DNA of 64,000 bases from Phycisphaerales bacterium (GTDB lineage Bacteria; Planctomycetota; Phycisphaerae; Tepidisphaerales; Tepidisphaeraceae), in contig JADLCB010000005.1 in NCBI GenBank assembly GCA_020847375.1, forward strand, positions 1 through 64,000. The letters run 5' to 3'. The notes beneath the pieces are model-generated. The model ran no database searches, had not been told where the DNA came from, and saw only the letters and a list, made by a program, of their open reading frames with translations. The translations under genes and the position numbers were made by a program. Shown piece after piece: positions 28,169 through 36,624 of this stretch. Every line of letters starts with the position of its first letter. The first letter of the stretch is position 1.

Positions 28169-30405
28169 TCTACCACACTCTCGGCATCCAGGGTAATCTG
28201 CGCCCACGCAGCCGGACGTTTTCCATCAAACACAACCTGTCCGGAAATTTTCTGGGTCTCAAACGCCGCCGGAAACGCGTTGTACCAGGTGCAGGTTCCC
28301 GTCCGACCCGCTCCCAGATCCACCGTCGCTGCCGGCCAATCAATGATCACTGGATTGGCGCCTTTATTGACAATCCCTTCGATCATGCCGATGAACCCCT
28401 TGTCCTTGGAGGCCGCCGGATCGTAGACATATCCCGTATTATCCGAGGTGCCCAGCAGCGTGAGCTTCAGGTTTTTGCTGGTGGCGATCGGTTGATCATC
28501 GGTGCTGATCAGGGCAAAGGCGATAAACTTGCCCGGTTGCATTCCGGTAAGACGAATCCCATCAGAAAATTCCACCGTGTCGCCCCCCGGCCAACCGGCG
28601 AACATTTTCACCCGGGCTGAATCGGAAAACATCTGCCGCTTGCCAAAATCCATGCGCACATCAGGCCCGTACCGACCGTTCTGCACCGCCCCGAACGAAT
28701 TCGTCGGAACATCGCGCACCTTGCCACCACCAGGTAAAAACTTGATCCGGTTTCCGATCTGACCCCCGAACGATGCCGTCAGATTCATCCACGCTTCCAT
28801 GAAATTGAACGACCAGATCAGGTCTTCCCGGTTCAACACCACCCGCGCCGGATTCGGCGAAGGACGCAGCAACCCCTGGCGGAACATCTGCCCCGCCAGG
28901 TGCAATGATGCCAGCTCAATTTCATCGCAACTGATATTCACCCCCGACCACTGATCGCTCATCGAATCGTATCTCAGATACCCATCCTTCTGGATTTCCT
29001 GATAGTTCAGCGGCGACGGCGTCAAGGGGCCACCATCCATCCAGTAATACCAGAAGACCGCGTCCCAATCCTGCGACTGCGTATACGCCGACACCACCAT
29101 CGGGAAGGCGGCCCGATATGGCGCCGGTCGATGCACGTTGATTTCATAGATGATCGTCGGTTTACCTTCGATCGGCGCCAGATTCATCCCGTACCAACCG
29201 TTGCCCGCCAGCGACGAGCTGAACGGATACGTCGGATCGGACGTATCGAAGGTGCGATACCACTTATACGTGCCAACAATCGCCACATCGCCCGCGGTGG
29301 CGCAGTACGCATTCAACAGGCTCGGCGTAAAATGCGTATCAAAACCAATCGGAACCACCGCGACGCCCTCATTGGGTTCAGAGGCCTGCGCCCGCATCGT
29401 GGCGACCAGTTCGTTGTTGGCATCGATATAACCATTGACAAAGAACGTGATCAGATCACTCACCCGGTGCGACGGATAGGCCGCATCCTCATAATACGGT
29501 TTGCTGGTTTTGGGCACCGGCAGCGGCATCAACTGGATCGTCCCCTCCTCCAGCGATTCGCCATCGAGCAGGCTGCCCCACTGCTTCTTGAGCTGCGCGG
29601 TCGTCTTATAGTGCTTTTTGAGAAACTCGTTCCAAAGCTTCTGCGTCTGCTCGCCCCAATAACCCTTGAGCGCTTCGGAGCTGCCATCCAGAATCCGGTC
29701 GATGTAGCAGCTTTCGTTGGTCAGCTCCCACAGTCCAATCGCCGGTTCATCGGCCACGCGGTTGCCGGTGTACGGGTTGACATGATTCAGCAGGTTCTTC
29801 GCGTAGGCATGGGTGATGGCGGTCAGCCGCGCATCGGTCGGCCACACCTGCTCAAAATTGGTCATCGGCGCGGGCGCTTCCTGCAGCTTCGCCAGCGCGT
29901 TCTTCCACGCCGCCTCATCCCCCCCAGCCGGAAGGACGTTGTACGCCTCGGGCGCGATGGTCGCGTGCCTTCGGTCCAGCGTAAAATAGAGGATCAGTCC
30001 GCGCTTGGCTGCACCAGCCACGTAATAATCAAACAGATCGAGCGGCGAATTGTCCCCCTGGACGTAGCTATACAAATCATAGCCATTACCCCCATCGGGC
30101 ATCAGTCGCCAGTCGGGCAGGTGGATGCGGATCGCGTTAAACCCCATCGCCGCAATCCGGTCGAGGATGCGGTCCTGATCTTCCTTGTCCCGGCGATATT
30201 CATTGACGTTGTTGATCCCCCAGATGCGCAAGCGCTGACCGTCGCGCACCAGGTGCCCATCCTTCACACCCACAAACCCCGGCGCCGGTTCCGGCAAGTT
30301 CGCCTCGGCCCCGCGCGAAAGCGGAATCGACGACTGGGCTGACAGCACCGCAGCACCAACCAGAACAACACTGACGGACAAAACCAGGGCGAGGACTCGA
30401 TTCAT
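28165..30405 (-). CDS. secreted cellulase-family (clan A type) glycoside hydrolase
   Basis: Secreted protein of 746 residues with a signal peptide cleaved near LSAQ (about 23). The N-terminal half is a TIM barrel: GFVGVKDGHLVRDGQRLRIW (split near 42-62), GFNAIRIHLPDW near 88, and LWELTNESCY near 223, the Asn-Glu acid/base pair. The likely nucleophile is Glu in IIYEINVHRP near 420. The barrel is followed by beta-rich domains to the C-terminus. GH5 or a related clan-A family is most likely; the exact family cannot be settled by eye. There is no PEP-CTERM tail, unlike the two upstream secreted proteins. A terminator at 30423-30459 separates it from the LamG gene, and it is coupled to the sialidase-like gene. 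Confidence 0.78.
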   Translation of the reverse strand: MNRVLALVLSVSVVLVGAAVLSAQSSIPLSRGAEANLPEPAPGFVGVKDGHLVRDGQRLRIWGINNVNEYRRDKEDQDRILDRIAAMGFNAIRIHLPDWRLMPDGGNGYDLYSYVQGDNSPLDLFDYYVAGAAKRGLILYFTLDRRHATIAPEAYNVLPAGGDEAAWKNALAKLQEAPAPMTNFEQVWPTDARLTAITHAYAKNLLNHVNPYTGNRVADEPAIGLWELTNESCYIDRILDGSSEALKGYWGEQTQKLWNEFLKKHYKTTAQLKKQWGSLLDGESLEEGTIQLMPLPVPKTSKPYYEDAAYPSHRVSDLITFFVNGYIDANNELVATMRAQASEPNEGVAVVPIGFDTHFTPSLLNAYCATAGDVAIVGTYKWYRTFDTSDPTYPFSSSLAGNGWYGMNLAPIEGKPTIIYEINVHRPAPYRAAFPMVVSAYTQSQDWDAVFWYYWMDGGPLTPSPLNYQEIQKDGYLRYDSMSDQWSGVNISCDEIELASLHLAGQMFRQGLLRPSPNPARVVLNREDLIWSFNFMEAWMNLTASFGGQIGNRIKFLPGGGKVRDVPTNSFGAVQNGRYGPDVRMDFGKRQMFSDSARVKMFAGWPGGDTVEFSDGIRLTGMQPGKFIAFALISTDDQPIATSKNLKLTLLGTSDNTGYVYDPAASKDKGFIGMIEGIVNKGANPVIIDWPAATVDLGAGRTGTCTWYNAFPAAFETQKISGQVVFDGKRPAAWAQITLDAESVVE

Positions 30406-30422
30406 GGTGTGGGTCTTTCGAT

Positions 30423-30459
30423 AAAAACTCCGGATGACGATTTTTCACGCCATCCGGAG
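30423..30459 (-). terminator. Rho-independent terminator after the LamG gene
   Basis: On the minus strand the stem CTCCGGATG/CATCCGGAG (arms 30451-30459 and 30428-30436) is followed by TTTTT. It lies between the LamG gene stop and the start of the secreted glycosidase, so it can end or attenuate transcripts inside the locus. Confidence 0.8.
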
Positions 30460-30486
30460 GGTTAAAACTTCAATGATGCAAAACGA

Positions 30487-31398
30487 TCAGGCCATGCGAC
30501 GACGACGCAGCATCGCCAGCCCGCCCAGCGCCAGCAGCGACAAGCTGGCTGGCTCGGGAATTTCTGTACCAAACTCGCGGGCGACGTTGGAATACCGCAC
30601 TTCGTCGATATCGCCGTTGTAAATGGTGGCAGACGTGGATGTGCCGCGATTACCGAAGATCAGCGGCTGACCAATCGCCTGAATTCGCCCAGCAAAAGAG
30701 CTGTTGTAATAGTTCGCGTCGGCTACTTCGACGCCGTTAACATATAGGTGCAGATGATCATTCCACCCGTCCGTTTCATTCTCGATATACACGGCGGCCA
30801 CATGATACCATTGGCCCGCCGTCAAGTCAGTGGAACCTGTGGCGGATTTGTAAGTTTGAGCCGTATTTGTCGCCTCAAAATACAGCTTTCCACCATCCAA
30901 TCCCAAATTCCATCCTTCACCGTTATTGCGATTGCCCGCAAAGTAGACGAGGTGGCCAAGATCGTAGGTGCTTGGACGAATCCACGCTTCGATCGTGAAC
31001 TGTACTGGGTTGGCGTTGTTTCCGACCTCCATGCCAGCAGCCGGCACTGAGCCGAAATTGTAGAACAGATTGTCGGGGAATGGCTGTTGGGTCGGGCTGA
31101 AATTCAGCGATTTGCCGAATGTTCCAGCGCCGGGGCCGGCGCCAGCGCCGCTGGTTCCGGGTGCGGTGAGCGTGAAGGTGCTACTGTCAAGAACATAGCT
31201 GCTCAGCGTTCCGTTGTGAGCGCCGCCGCTGGAATCGGCAAACGTTCCGGTGGGGCCGGTGACATCATCAAAATGCCACAGACCAAGGGTATTGGCATCT
31301 GTGGTGTACGGCGCCCACCAGTTCGATGGGGCAGCCAGAGCTGAACCCGCTGAAAAACCAACAACTGCCAATGACGCAACTAAAAATGTACCTCTCAT
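30487..31398 (-). CDS. secreted LamG-domain protein with PEP-CTERM anchor
   Basis: Protein of 303 residues: a signal peptide (cleaved near ALA-A, residue 23), a concanavalin/LamG-type beta-sandwich (TLGLWHFDD near 36, FTIEAWIRPSTYDLGHLVYF near 150, WYHVAAVYIENE and LHLYVNGVEVAD), and a C-terminal PEP-CTERM tail: IPEPASLSLL, a hydrophobic helix and RRRR. Such tails are cut and anchored by an exosortase, which is not in this window. LamG domains bind carbohydrate, so it may hold the polysaccharide at the cell surface for the neighbouring hydrolases. GAGAGGAG precedes the ATG. Confidence 0.85.
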   Translation of the reverse strand: MRGTFLVASLAVVGFSAGSALAAPSNWWAPYTTDANTLGLWHFDDVTGPTGTFADSSGGAHNGTLSSYVLDSSTFTLTAPGTSGAGAGPGAGTFGKSLNFSPTQQPFPDNLFYNFGSVPAAGMEVGNNANPVQFTIEAWIRPSTYDLGHLVYFAGNRNNGEGWNLGLDGGKLYFEATNTAQTYKSATGSTDLTAGQWYHVAAVYIENETDGWNDHLHLYVNGVEVADANYYNSSFAGRIQAIGQPLIFGNRGTSTSATIYNGDIDEVRYSNVAREFGTEIPEPASLSLLALGGLAMLRRRRMA

Positions 31399-31466
31399 GA
31401 CAAACTCCTCTCAAATATGAACCTCTCTCTTATTCAAAACACACAAATAACCCTGCTTCTCTGCGT

Positions 31467-33329
31467 TTATTCCATGCCTGCCTCCGGTGAAATTTTCCCC
31501 GCTCCGCGCCCGGGGCCATCGTGCCCACTGGTGCCTGCGGCTGCTGATTGATATGAATGATGACCATGAAGGGGTGATGCCAATTGGCGCCGGCGGCGCA
31601 GCAGCGCCAAAGCACCAAACGAGACGCCAAACAACGCCAGACCGGTTGGTTCGGGAACCTGAATCACCAGCATCGCCAGTTCGGCGGGTTTGACGGTGAA
31701 CGTAAAGTTGGACAGATCGATCTGTCCGGTCAGATCGCTGGTGATCCAATCGACCGAAGTCCCGTTGGTGTGAAAGTCGTTGCCGCTCATGAGCGTGGTG
31801 CGACCGGTCGTATCAGCCAGGCGCAGGAGCGTGATCTGGCCGGGGGTAATACCCAGATCCGTCAGGGAAATATTGAACGTCTTGTCGGCGTCGCCTGGGT
31901 CACCAAAGAGGAAATTCATGCCCCAGATGGTCACGGTTCCGCTTTGGCTGTCCCGTGTGACATACAGGCGATTGCTGGTTTCGGATGTAACCGCCTTGAC
32001 CAGTACGTCGCCGCCGTACTCATTGAGCGCCTTGAAGGCTTTGTACTGGGGCAGTTCAGCGCCGTTGTTGACATAAGCCGGCCAAAGCCAGAACTGAGCA
32101 GCGGTAAAGCCCATCTGGGCGTAGGTCATCGTGGTTTCCACCACGCCCAGGGCATTCCATTGGCGCAGCCGCCAGTTGGAGTCTCCGCCCGGCGGCGGAC
32201 TGGGGTAGGCCGGGTTCCACTCCGTGGCGAGATACTCGAAATCGGAGGGGCTGCGGGGGCTGCTACCCCACCAAGCGCCACTGCTGCTGTTGTTGATCTG
32301 CGTATTGACCCAGTTGCGCTCCGCCTGCTGGTTGGCGCGGATCTCGCTGAGCTGCTGGGAGATCGCGCCATGGTTCGCGGGGTTGCCCGCATCCACACCC
32401 AGAACTTGATAGCCGTACGGGTGATAGGTGATGAAATCGACCTGGAGTTTGGAATAGGTTTTGAACCCACCTTCATAGAACGTGCCGTTTTTCAAGACTG
32501 TCTTAAGGTAGTCTTGCTGTCCAGCCTGCGGGCCGGACAAACCCGGGCCTGTCTTGATGGTGGCATCCTGGGTGCGCATCGCGGTGGTGATCTGGTCGTA
32601 ACGGCTGCGGTAATCCGCCGGCGAGGCGGAATTGTTACCCAGATCCACCTCGTTGCCGATTTCCCAGTAATTGACCTTGGGAACCATCGCTTCGCCGGGC
32701 GCCAGCAGCTTGTCGGAGGAATAGTCCGGACCATCCCAGTAAATCGAATTGAGGATGCGCTGATCATCAGCGCTCATCTGGGATTCCTGTCCCTGACGAT
32801 AGTTCTGCACGATGTAGTTGGTGTAGCGCACCCAATCCTTGGCCTGCTGGGTCAGCGTGCCGATGCTGGTGTCGGTGAAGACCCACTGATTGGTTACGCC
32901 ATCAAAGCCTCCGATGCCGCCGGTGTTGACCGTAAAAACGGGCATCGAGCCGTAGTCGCGAGCGTCACGCAGCACCTCCAGCGTCGATTTTCCCTTGGCA
33001 AACGAGTTGCCACCGGGCGCCAAGGTGCCCTGATTCTTGTCAACGCGGGTGAACCAGTTGTAGGTCATCGCGTTGGAGCCTTCGGACGGACCGCGGAAGC
33101 TGGTTCCTTCGATCAGTCCAAGGTTTTTTTCATAGCCAGCCTCCCGGCCCTGGGTTTCAAAGGCCTGATTGTTCAAACCCTGGCCGAAAATCGCCGGGTT
33201 GAACGCCGTCCCCCCGGCGGCATTCACATTGATCGTCTGCGCGCCAGCCGAACCCGCCGCCAGACCAATCAGCCCGCCACTGGCTGCCAAACTGACAACC
33301 GCCCAGGTTTTCCTTGAAGTCTGCTGCAT
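31467..33329 (-). CDS. secreted clan-A glycosidase (arabinofuranosidase-like) with PEP-CTERM motif
   Basis: Protein of 620 residues with signal peptide (cleaved near AGA-Q, about 30). The barrel has VNYWEIGNEVDLG near 220, the Asn-Glu acid/base of GH39/GH51-type enzymes, and LATEWNPAYPS near 370, with the probable nucleophile Glu. A beta-sandwich follows (about 455-550), then a PEP-CTERM-type tail VPEPTGLALFGVSFGALALL with RRRR near 575. Unusually, about 40 further residues follow the arginines, where PEP-CTERM proteins normally end. That may be a lost stop codon or frameshift. It is the first hydrolase below the LacI-type regulator and pseudopilin genes. The exact GH family is uncertain. Confidence 0.78.
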   Translation of the reverse strand: MQQTSRKTWAVVSLAASGGLIGLAAGSAGAQTINVNAAGGTAFNPAIFGQGLNNQAFETQGREAGYEKNLGLIEGTSFRGPSEGSNAMTYNWFTRVDKNQGTLAPGGNSFAKGKSTLEVLRDARDYGSMPVFTVNTGGIGGFDGVTNQWVFTDTSIGTLTQQAKDWVRYTNYIVQNYRQGQESQMSADDQRILNSIYWDGPDYSSDKLLAPGEAMVPKVNYWEIGNEVDLGNNSASPADYRSRYDQITTAMRTQDATIKTGPGLSGPQAGQQDYLKTVLKNGTFYEGGFKTYSKLQVDFITYHPYGYQVLGVDAGNPANHGAISQQLSEIRANQQAERNWVNTQINNSSSGAWWGSSPRSPSDFEYLATEWNPAYPSPPPGGDSNWRLRQWNALGVVETTMTYAQMGFTAAQFWLWPAYVNNGAELPQYKAFKALNEYGGDVLVKAVTSETSNRLYVTRDSQSGTVTIWGMNFLFGDPGDADKTFNISLTDLGITPGQITLLRLADTTGRTTLMSGNDFHTNGTSVDWITSDLTGQIDLSNFTFTVKPAELAMLVIQVPEPTGLALFGVSFGALALLRRRRQLASPLHGHHSYQSAAAGTSGHDGPGRGAGKISPEAGME

Positions 33330-33427
33330 TTCCGCTTTCTCCTAGTTTAGATGCCGATCACGTCGTTGAATCACTACCGCTTGGGTGAATTCATAGGTTC
33401 ATCCTCCTGGCTGGGACAAAGCGTTTA

Positions 33428-34285
33428 TTACCACACATCCAAGTCGTCTCCAGCCCAATACTTCACCTGCCACTGTACGATCTCCTCATCCCAGTTGGCC
33501 TGCTGGCACCAGAGCGTGCCGGGTTTGCGTGTACCCCTGAAGGTATAGGTGGTGACATGACCATCAGCCATCAGGAAATTGGCCTGTTTGCCATGGCGCA
33601 CATCCCAGCCAAACTCCCCACCGCTGCCTCCACCGGCCGAGCCTGAAGGATTAACAAAAATTGGAAAATAAGAAGGTGAACCGACATATGACTCCGCCAG
33701 CATGATGCTCATCGGTGCCGGGCGCAGGTCAGAGAGCTTGTGGGGCTTATATTGACCCGTCTGTGTGCCGTTGGTGTTATCTACGCCGAAAGCATAGTAG
33801 GGAACCGTGTAGGACCAGGTAGCCAGGTATGAATTCGCGGGGTCATCCCAGTAGGGTGACATATTGGCATTGGGGCAAAGCATAACCGCGATGTCGTATT
33901 GATTGACCCACGGAAAAGCGGTATTGGTGAAGCGATCCCCGCCGGCCGTGAGCGTGTTGGTTCGCAGCATAAGATCAACCCAGGTGGTTGAGTCAGCCGA
34001 AAGGGAGGAGGTATCCGCCAGATACGGAACCCTGCCGCCGCTGCGATAGACACTGGACATTGCCGGGGGCAGCCAGCCCTTCTCCTGTGAGGCGTACATC
34101 GCAAACGCGACGCCCACCTGGCGCATGTTGCTGGCGCACTGAACCATCTTGGCGGATTCACGCGCCTTGTTCAGGGCTGGCAAAAGCATGCTGATCAACA
34201 GGGCAATGATGCCGATGACGACCAGCAATTCCACCAGCGTGAAAGCTTGAAGTTGACGACGACGATCAGATACATGGGTCTTCAT
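33428..34285 (-). CDS. prepilin-like protein with N-terminal methylation motif (planctomycete type)
   Basis: Protein of 285 residues with the prepilin leader [24 protein letters not shown], Glu5 present, followed by [23 protein letters not shown], the standard start of the large planctomycete pseudopilin-like family. The C-terminal part contains [22 protein letters not shown], the family's DGH ending. These proteins are probably processed by the same prepilin peptidase as the type II secretion pseudopilins. It sits between the LacI-type regulator and the first glycosidase. A role in surface display or uptake of the sugar polymer is plausible but not shown. Confidence 0.85.
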   Translation of the reverse strand: MKTHVSDRRRQLQAFTLVELLVVIGIIALLISMLLPALNKARESAKMVQCASNMRQVGVAFAMYASQEKGWLPPAMSSVYRSGGRVPYLADTSSLSADSTTWVDLMLRTNTLTAGGDRFTNTAFPWVNQYDIAVMLCPNANMSPYWDDPANSYLATWSYTVPYYAFGVDNTNGTQTGQYKPHKLSDLRPAPMSIMLAESYVGSPSYFPIFVNPSGSAGGGSGGEFGWDVRHGKQANFLMADGHVTTYTFRGTRKPGTLWCQQANWDEEIVQWQVKYWAGDDLDVW

Positions 34286-34338
34286 AGCGAACTCCTTTTA
34301 CAACCAACAACACAACAATCGGCTCTCCAACTCCATCC

Positions 34339-35412
34339 TTAACCAACGGCGCCCTGCATCGGCGGGGGGGCAAATGTCTGGCCGAGGATTTGATGATCCA
34401 CAAAACCGCGGCTGGGCGGCGCGATACCGTCTTTTTCCAGCATGGTGACCATCATCTCCGCTGCACAGTGCCCCATGGCATAACGATCAAAACTGATCCG
34501 CCCCAGTTCAGGCCACTGATCCACAACGGAGGCATTGTCATCCAGGGCGATGATGGAAACATCCGTCGGCACCGACAGCCCTGCGGCGATACAGGCATTG
34601 CGCAGCCAGAAGGCTTCATTGACGCTGTAGCAGACAAAGGCGCTGGGGCGGTCGGGCTGCTTGAGAATCTGCTGTAATTCTGCCGCAGTCTGCTGATAGG
34701 TCAGCGTGATCAGACGCTGCGGCGCAAGCTTTTCAGCGGTCATCGTCTGACCATAACCAGCACTGCGCTCCGTGACGGAATGGTGGACGCTGTAGACCCG
34801 GTTGGACGGGCCTTCCGGGCCGCTGGACCGCTTATCCAGATAGGTGATCTTGCGATGCCCCAGCTCCACCAGTTTCTGCACCGCCAGGCGGGCGGCGCCG
34901 GCTTCATCGCGCCACACGGCGCCATGGTCTTCATGATGTCCGCTGTCCAGCCAGACCACCGGCACCTTCAAGGATGTAATAAAGTGCGACAGCAGCGGCG
35001 TGGTGGGATGGGTGCAAATCAGACCATCCATCGCCCGTTCACGGAACAAAACGGGCGTGCGATGACCTTCATCACCCGCCAATTGCCAATCACGCACGAC
35101 AATGGTTTTGTATTCACACTCCACCAAACGATCGGTAATTCCGGCTAAAAATTCGAAAAAGACCGGGCCGACGATCTGTTTGGCTGAACGGATATTAAAC
35201 AGTAAAACGCCGATGGCATGGGTCTGACCCGTGCGCAGCGACTGGGCATTGGCGAATGGCCGATAACCATATTTCTTGGCTGCCGCCTGAATCTCCGCCC
35301 GAAGTCCATCATTGACATAGGGGTGATCCGACAAAGCACGCTGCACCGTGACTCTTGAAACGTTCAAAAGTCGGGCGAGGTCATGCTGAGTCCGAATTCG
35401 CGTCACTGACAA
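34339..35412 (-). CDS. LacI-family transcriptional regulator
   Basis: Sugar-responsive repressor of about 357 residues. The N-terminal helix-turn-helix is HDLARLLNVSRVTVQRAL followed by the hinge helix NAQSLRTGQTHAIGVL; the periplasmic-binding-protein-like domain follows, with VVWLDSGHH near 175 and DVSIIALDDN near 285. No ATG fits: a TTG at 35412 and a GTG at 35406 both follow AGGAG, so one of these is the start, and the frame further upstream (to 35667) runs through the promoter. It is transcribed from the promoter at 35480-35507 and probably controls itself through the two repeats at 35437-35474, as well as the hydrolase genes that follow it. Confidence 0.87.
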   Translation of the reverse strand: MSVTRIRTQHDLARLLNVSRVTVQRALSDHPYVNDGLRAEIQAAAKKYGYRPFANAQSLRTGQTHAIGVLLFNIRSAKQIVGPVFFEFLAGITDRLVECEYKTIVVRDWQLAGDEGHRTPVLFRERAMDGLICTHPTTPLLSHFITSLKVPVVWLDSGHHEDHGAVWRDEAGAARLAVQKLVELGHRKITYLDKRSSGPEGPSNRVYSVHHSVTERSAGYGQTMTAEKLAPQRLITLTYQQTAAELQQILKQPDRPSAFVCYSVNEAFWLRNACIAAGLSVPTDVSIIALDDNASVVDQWPELGRISFDRYAMGHCAAEMMVTMLEKDGIAPPSRGFVDHQILGQTFAPPPMQGAVG

Positions 35413-35436
35413 CTCACTCCTCTCGAATGCCAACTG

Positions 35437-35474
35437 TGAACACGTGAACATAGTCTTTATGAACACGTGAACAT
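35437..35474. promoter_or_regulatory. tandem operator-like repeats of the LacI-type regulator
   Basis: The 15-mer TGAACACGTGAACAT occurs at 35437-35451 and again at 35460-35474, 23 bp apart start to start (about two helical turns). Each has a central CACGTG palindrome, like LacI-family sites with a central CG step. The second spans the expected transcription start and the first lies in the leader, ideal places for autorepression. That they bind this regulator is inference. Confidence 0.72.
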
Positions 35475-35479
35475 GAATC

Positions 35480-35507
35480 ACCATAACACATTTCCCTTTG
35501 GTGTCAA
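35480..35507 (-). promoter_or_regulatory. promoter of the LacI-type regulator gene
   Basis: On the minus strand TTGACA (35502-35507), a 16-bp spacer and TATGGT (35480-35485). The -35 is perfect and the -10 moderate. Transcription should start near 35473, inside the upstream copy of the operator repeat. Confidence 0.68.
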
Positions 35508-35660
35508 GAAAATTCTCCGAATTTTCAGATTGGCCCGATTTTGGCAACAATACGACATTCTTTTGGTGCTTCGGCCCAGGGTGATCGGGTTGATCGCACG
35601 CGGGCGCTGCGCGCGGAAGGGACGTTGGCAGGGGTGCGGATTGGTAGTAGGTTGGCAAGC

Positions 35661-36035
35661 ATGTCATTGGAACAACGAATCAAGCGTGGGCTGGTGGATA
35701 CGGATATGACGTTCAATCAGAAGGCGTGGGCGGTTTGTTCGCGCATACCGGCGGGGAAAGTCGCAACCTATGGCGAAATTGCCCGCGCCTTGGGCAGCAA
35801 TGGGGCGCGGGCGGTGGGCAACGCCATGCACAACAACCCGTATGCGCCGCACGTGCCGTGTCATCGCGTGGTGGGCAGCGATCGACGGTTGACCGGTTAC
35901 GCGGGTGGGCTGGCCAAAAAAGAGCGTCTGCTCAAAGCTGAGGGCGTGGAAATCCGCAACGGCCGGGTGGCACCACAATCGCTGTGCGTGCTTGAACCCG
36001 TGGCTGTCAAACCCAAAACAGCGGCCAGGCACTGA
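35661..36035 (+). CDS. methylated-DNA-protein cysteine methyltransferase, single-domain
   Basis: DNA repair protein of 124 residues from ATG 35661. It holds only the catalytic domain of Ogt/Ada-type enzymes: FNQKAWAVCSRIPAGKVATYGEIA near 18-41, GNAMHNNPYAPHVPCHRVV with the acceptor Cys67, and LTGYAGGLAKKERLL near 77-91. It removes O6-alkyl groups from guanine by transfer to Cys67. The active-site Cys is kept, so it is not an alkyltransferase-like (ATL) protein, but the usual N-terminal domain is missing. The frame is open upstream to 35541 without family similarity. It is divergent from the LacI-type gene. Confidence 0.85.
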   Translation: MSLEQRIKRGLVDTDMTFNQKAWAVCSRIPAGKVATYGEIARALGSNGARAVGNAMHNNPYAPHVPCHRVVGSDRRLTGYAGGLAKKERLLKAEGVEIRNGRVAPQSLCVLEPVAVKPKTAARH

Positions 36036-36189
36036 CCGGTCCATCTTGAAAAACTGATCCAATCAGCCCGGTATTACCGGACGGCGCAATTGATGCGCCA
36101 TCAGCCAAACCGCCCCTGGCAAAACGTCGATACTCCTAGCGGCGGCGCGCCATGCTGCGCCCGTGCCGGGTTGAAAAGGAGATCAGAAA

Positions 36190-36576
36190 ATGCCCACAAC
36201 AACACAACAGGATCAGCACGAAGTTCTACAGGTCGTGCAGGAAACCCAGCAGTTGATTGACAACCTGCAGGAACAGGTCAGCGATGGAACCTGGGGGCAA
36301 ATTGCCTCGAAACTGGCTGACCCCGCCCAATGTTTTCGCAAGGAAGTGATCAGCCGGGGAAAATTGAGCGACCAACCCTCCGGTTATGACCATCTGCCGG
36401 TGAGTCACGTCCATCTGCAGGGTGTCGGGTTTCGATCCAGCAAATCCCTGCCGCCCGGAACCATCCAATATCTGCAGACCGACACCGGCGGTCATCAGCT
36501 GAGCAGCAAGGTGCGCATTGTTTCCTGCCGACTCCGGGCGGATGGCGCGTTCGATATTACGGCTGAATTCTTTTGA
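36190..36576 (+). CDS. small protein with PilZ-like C-terminal domain (tentative)
   Basis: Protein of 128 residues with an excellent ribosome site (AAGGAG, 8 bases before ATG). The N-terminal third is an amphipathic helix rich in Gln (about 8-35). The rest looks like a divergent PilZ domain: LPVSHVHLQGVGFRSSKSLP replaces the usual D-x-S-x-x-G strand pattern, then PPGTIQYLQTDTGG and VRIVSCRLRADGAFDITAEF. PilZ domains bind cyclic-di-GMP, but the N-terminal RxxxR motif is not clear, so binding is doubtful. It stands alone, between MGMT and the convergent tyrS. Confidence 0.55.
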   Translation: MPTTTQQDQHEVLQVVQETQQLIDNLQEQVSDGTWGQIASKLADPAQCFRKEVISRGKLSDQPSGYDHLPVSHVHLQGVGFRSSKSLPPGTIQYLQTDTGGHQLSSKVRIVSCRLRADGAFDITAEFF

Positions 36577-36624
36577 TACCCTGCACATTGCGCTTTTCGG
36601 TGGCCGATAGCGCAGCGCCGGATA

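Noticed and set aside
29131-30342. 403-codon plus-strand open frame
   Set aside because: Antisense shadow of the secreted glycosidase at 28165-30405; no recognisable domain or ribosome site.
31584-33317. 577-codon plus-strand open frame
   Set aside because: Antisense shadow of the PEP-CTERM glycosidase, which has signal peptide, catalytic motifs and a sorting tail on the other strand.
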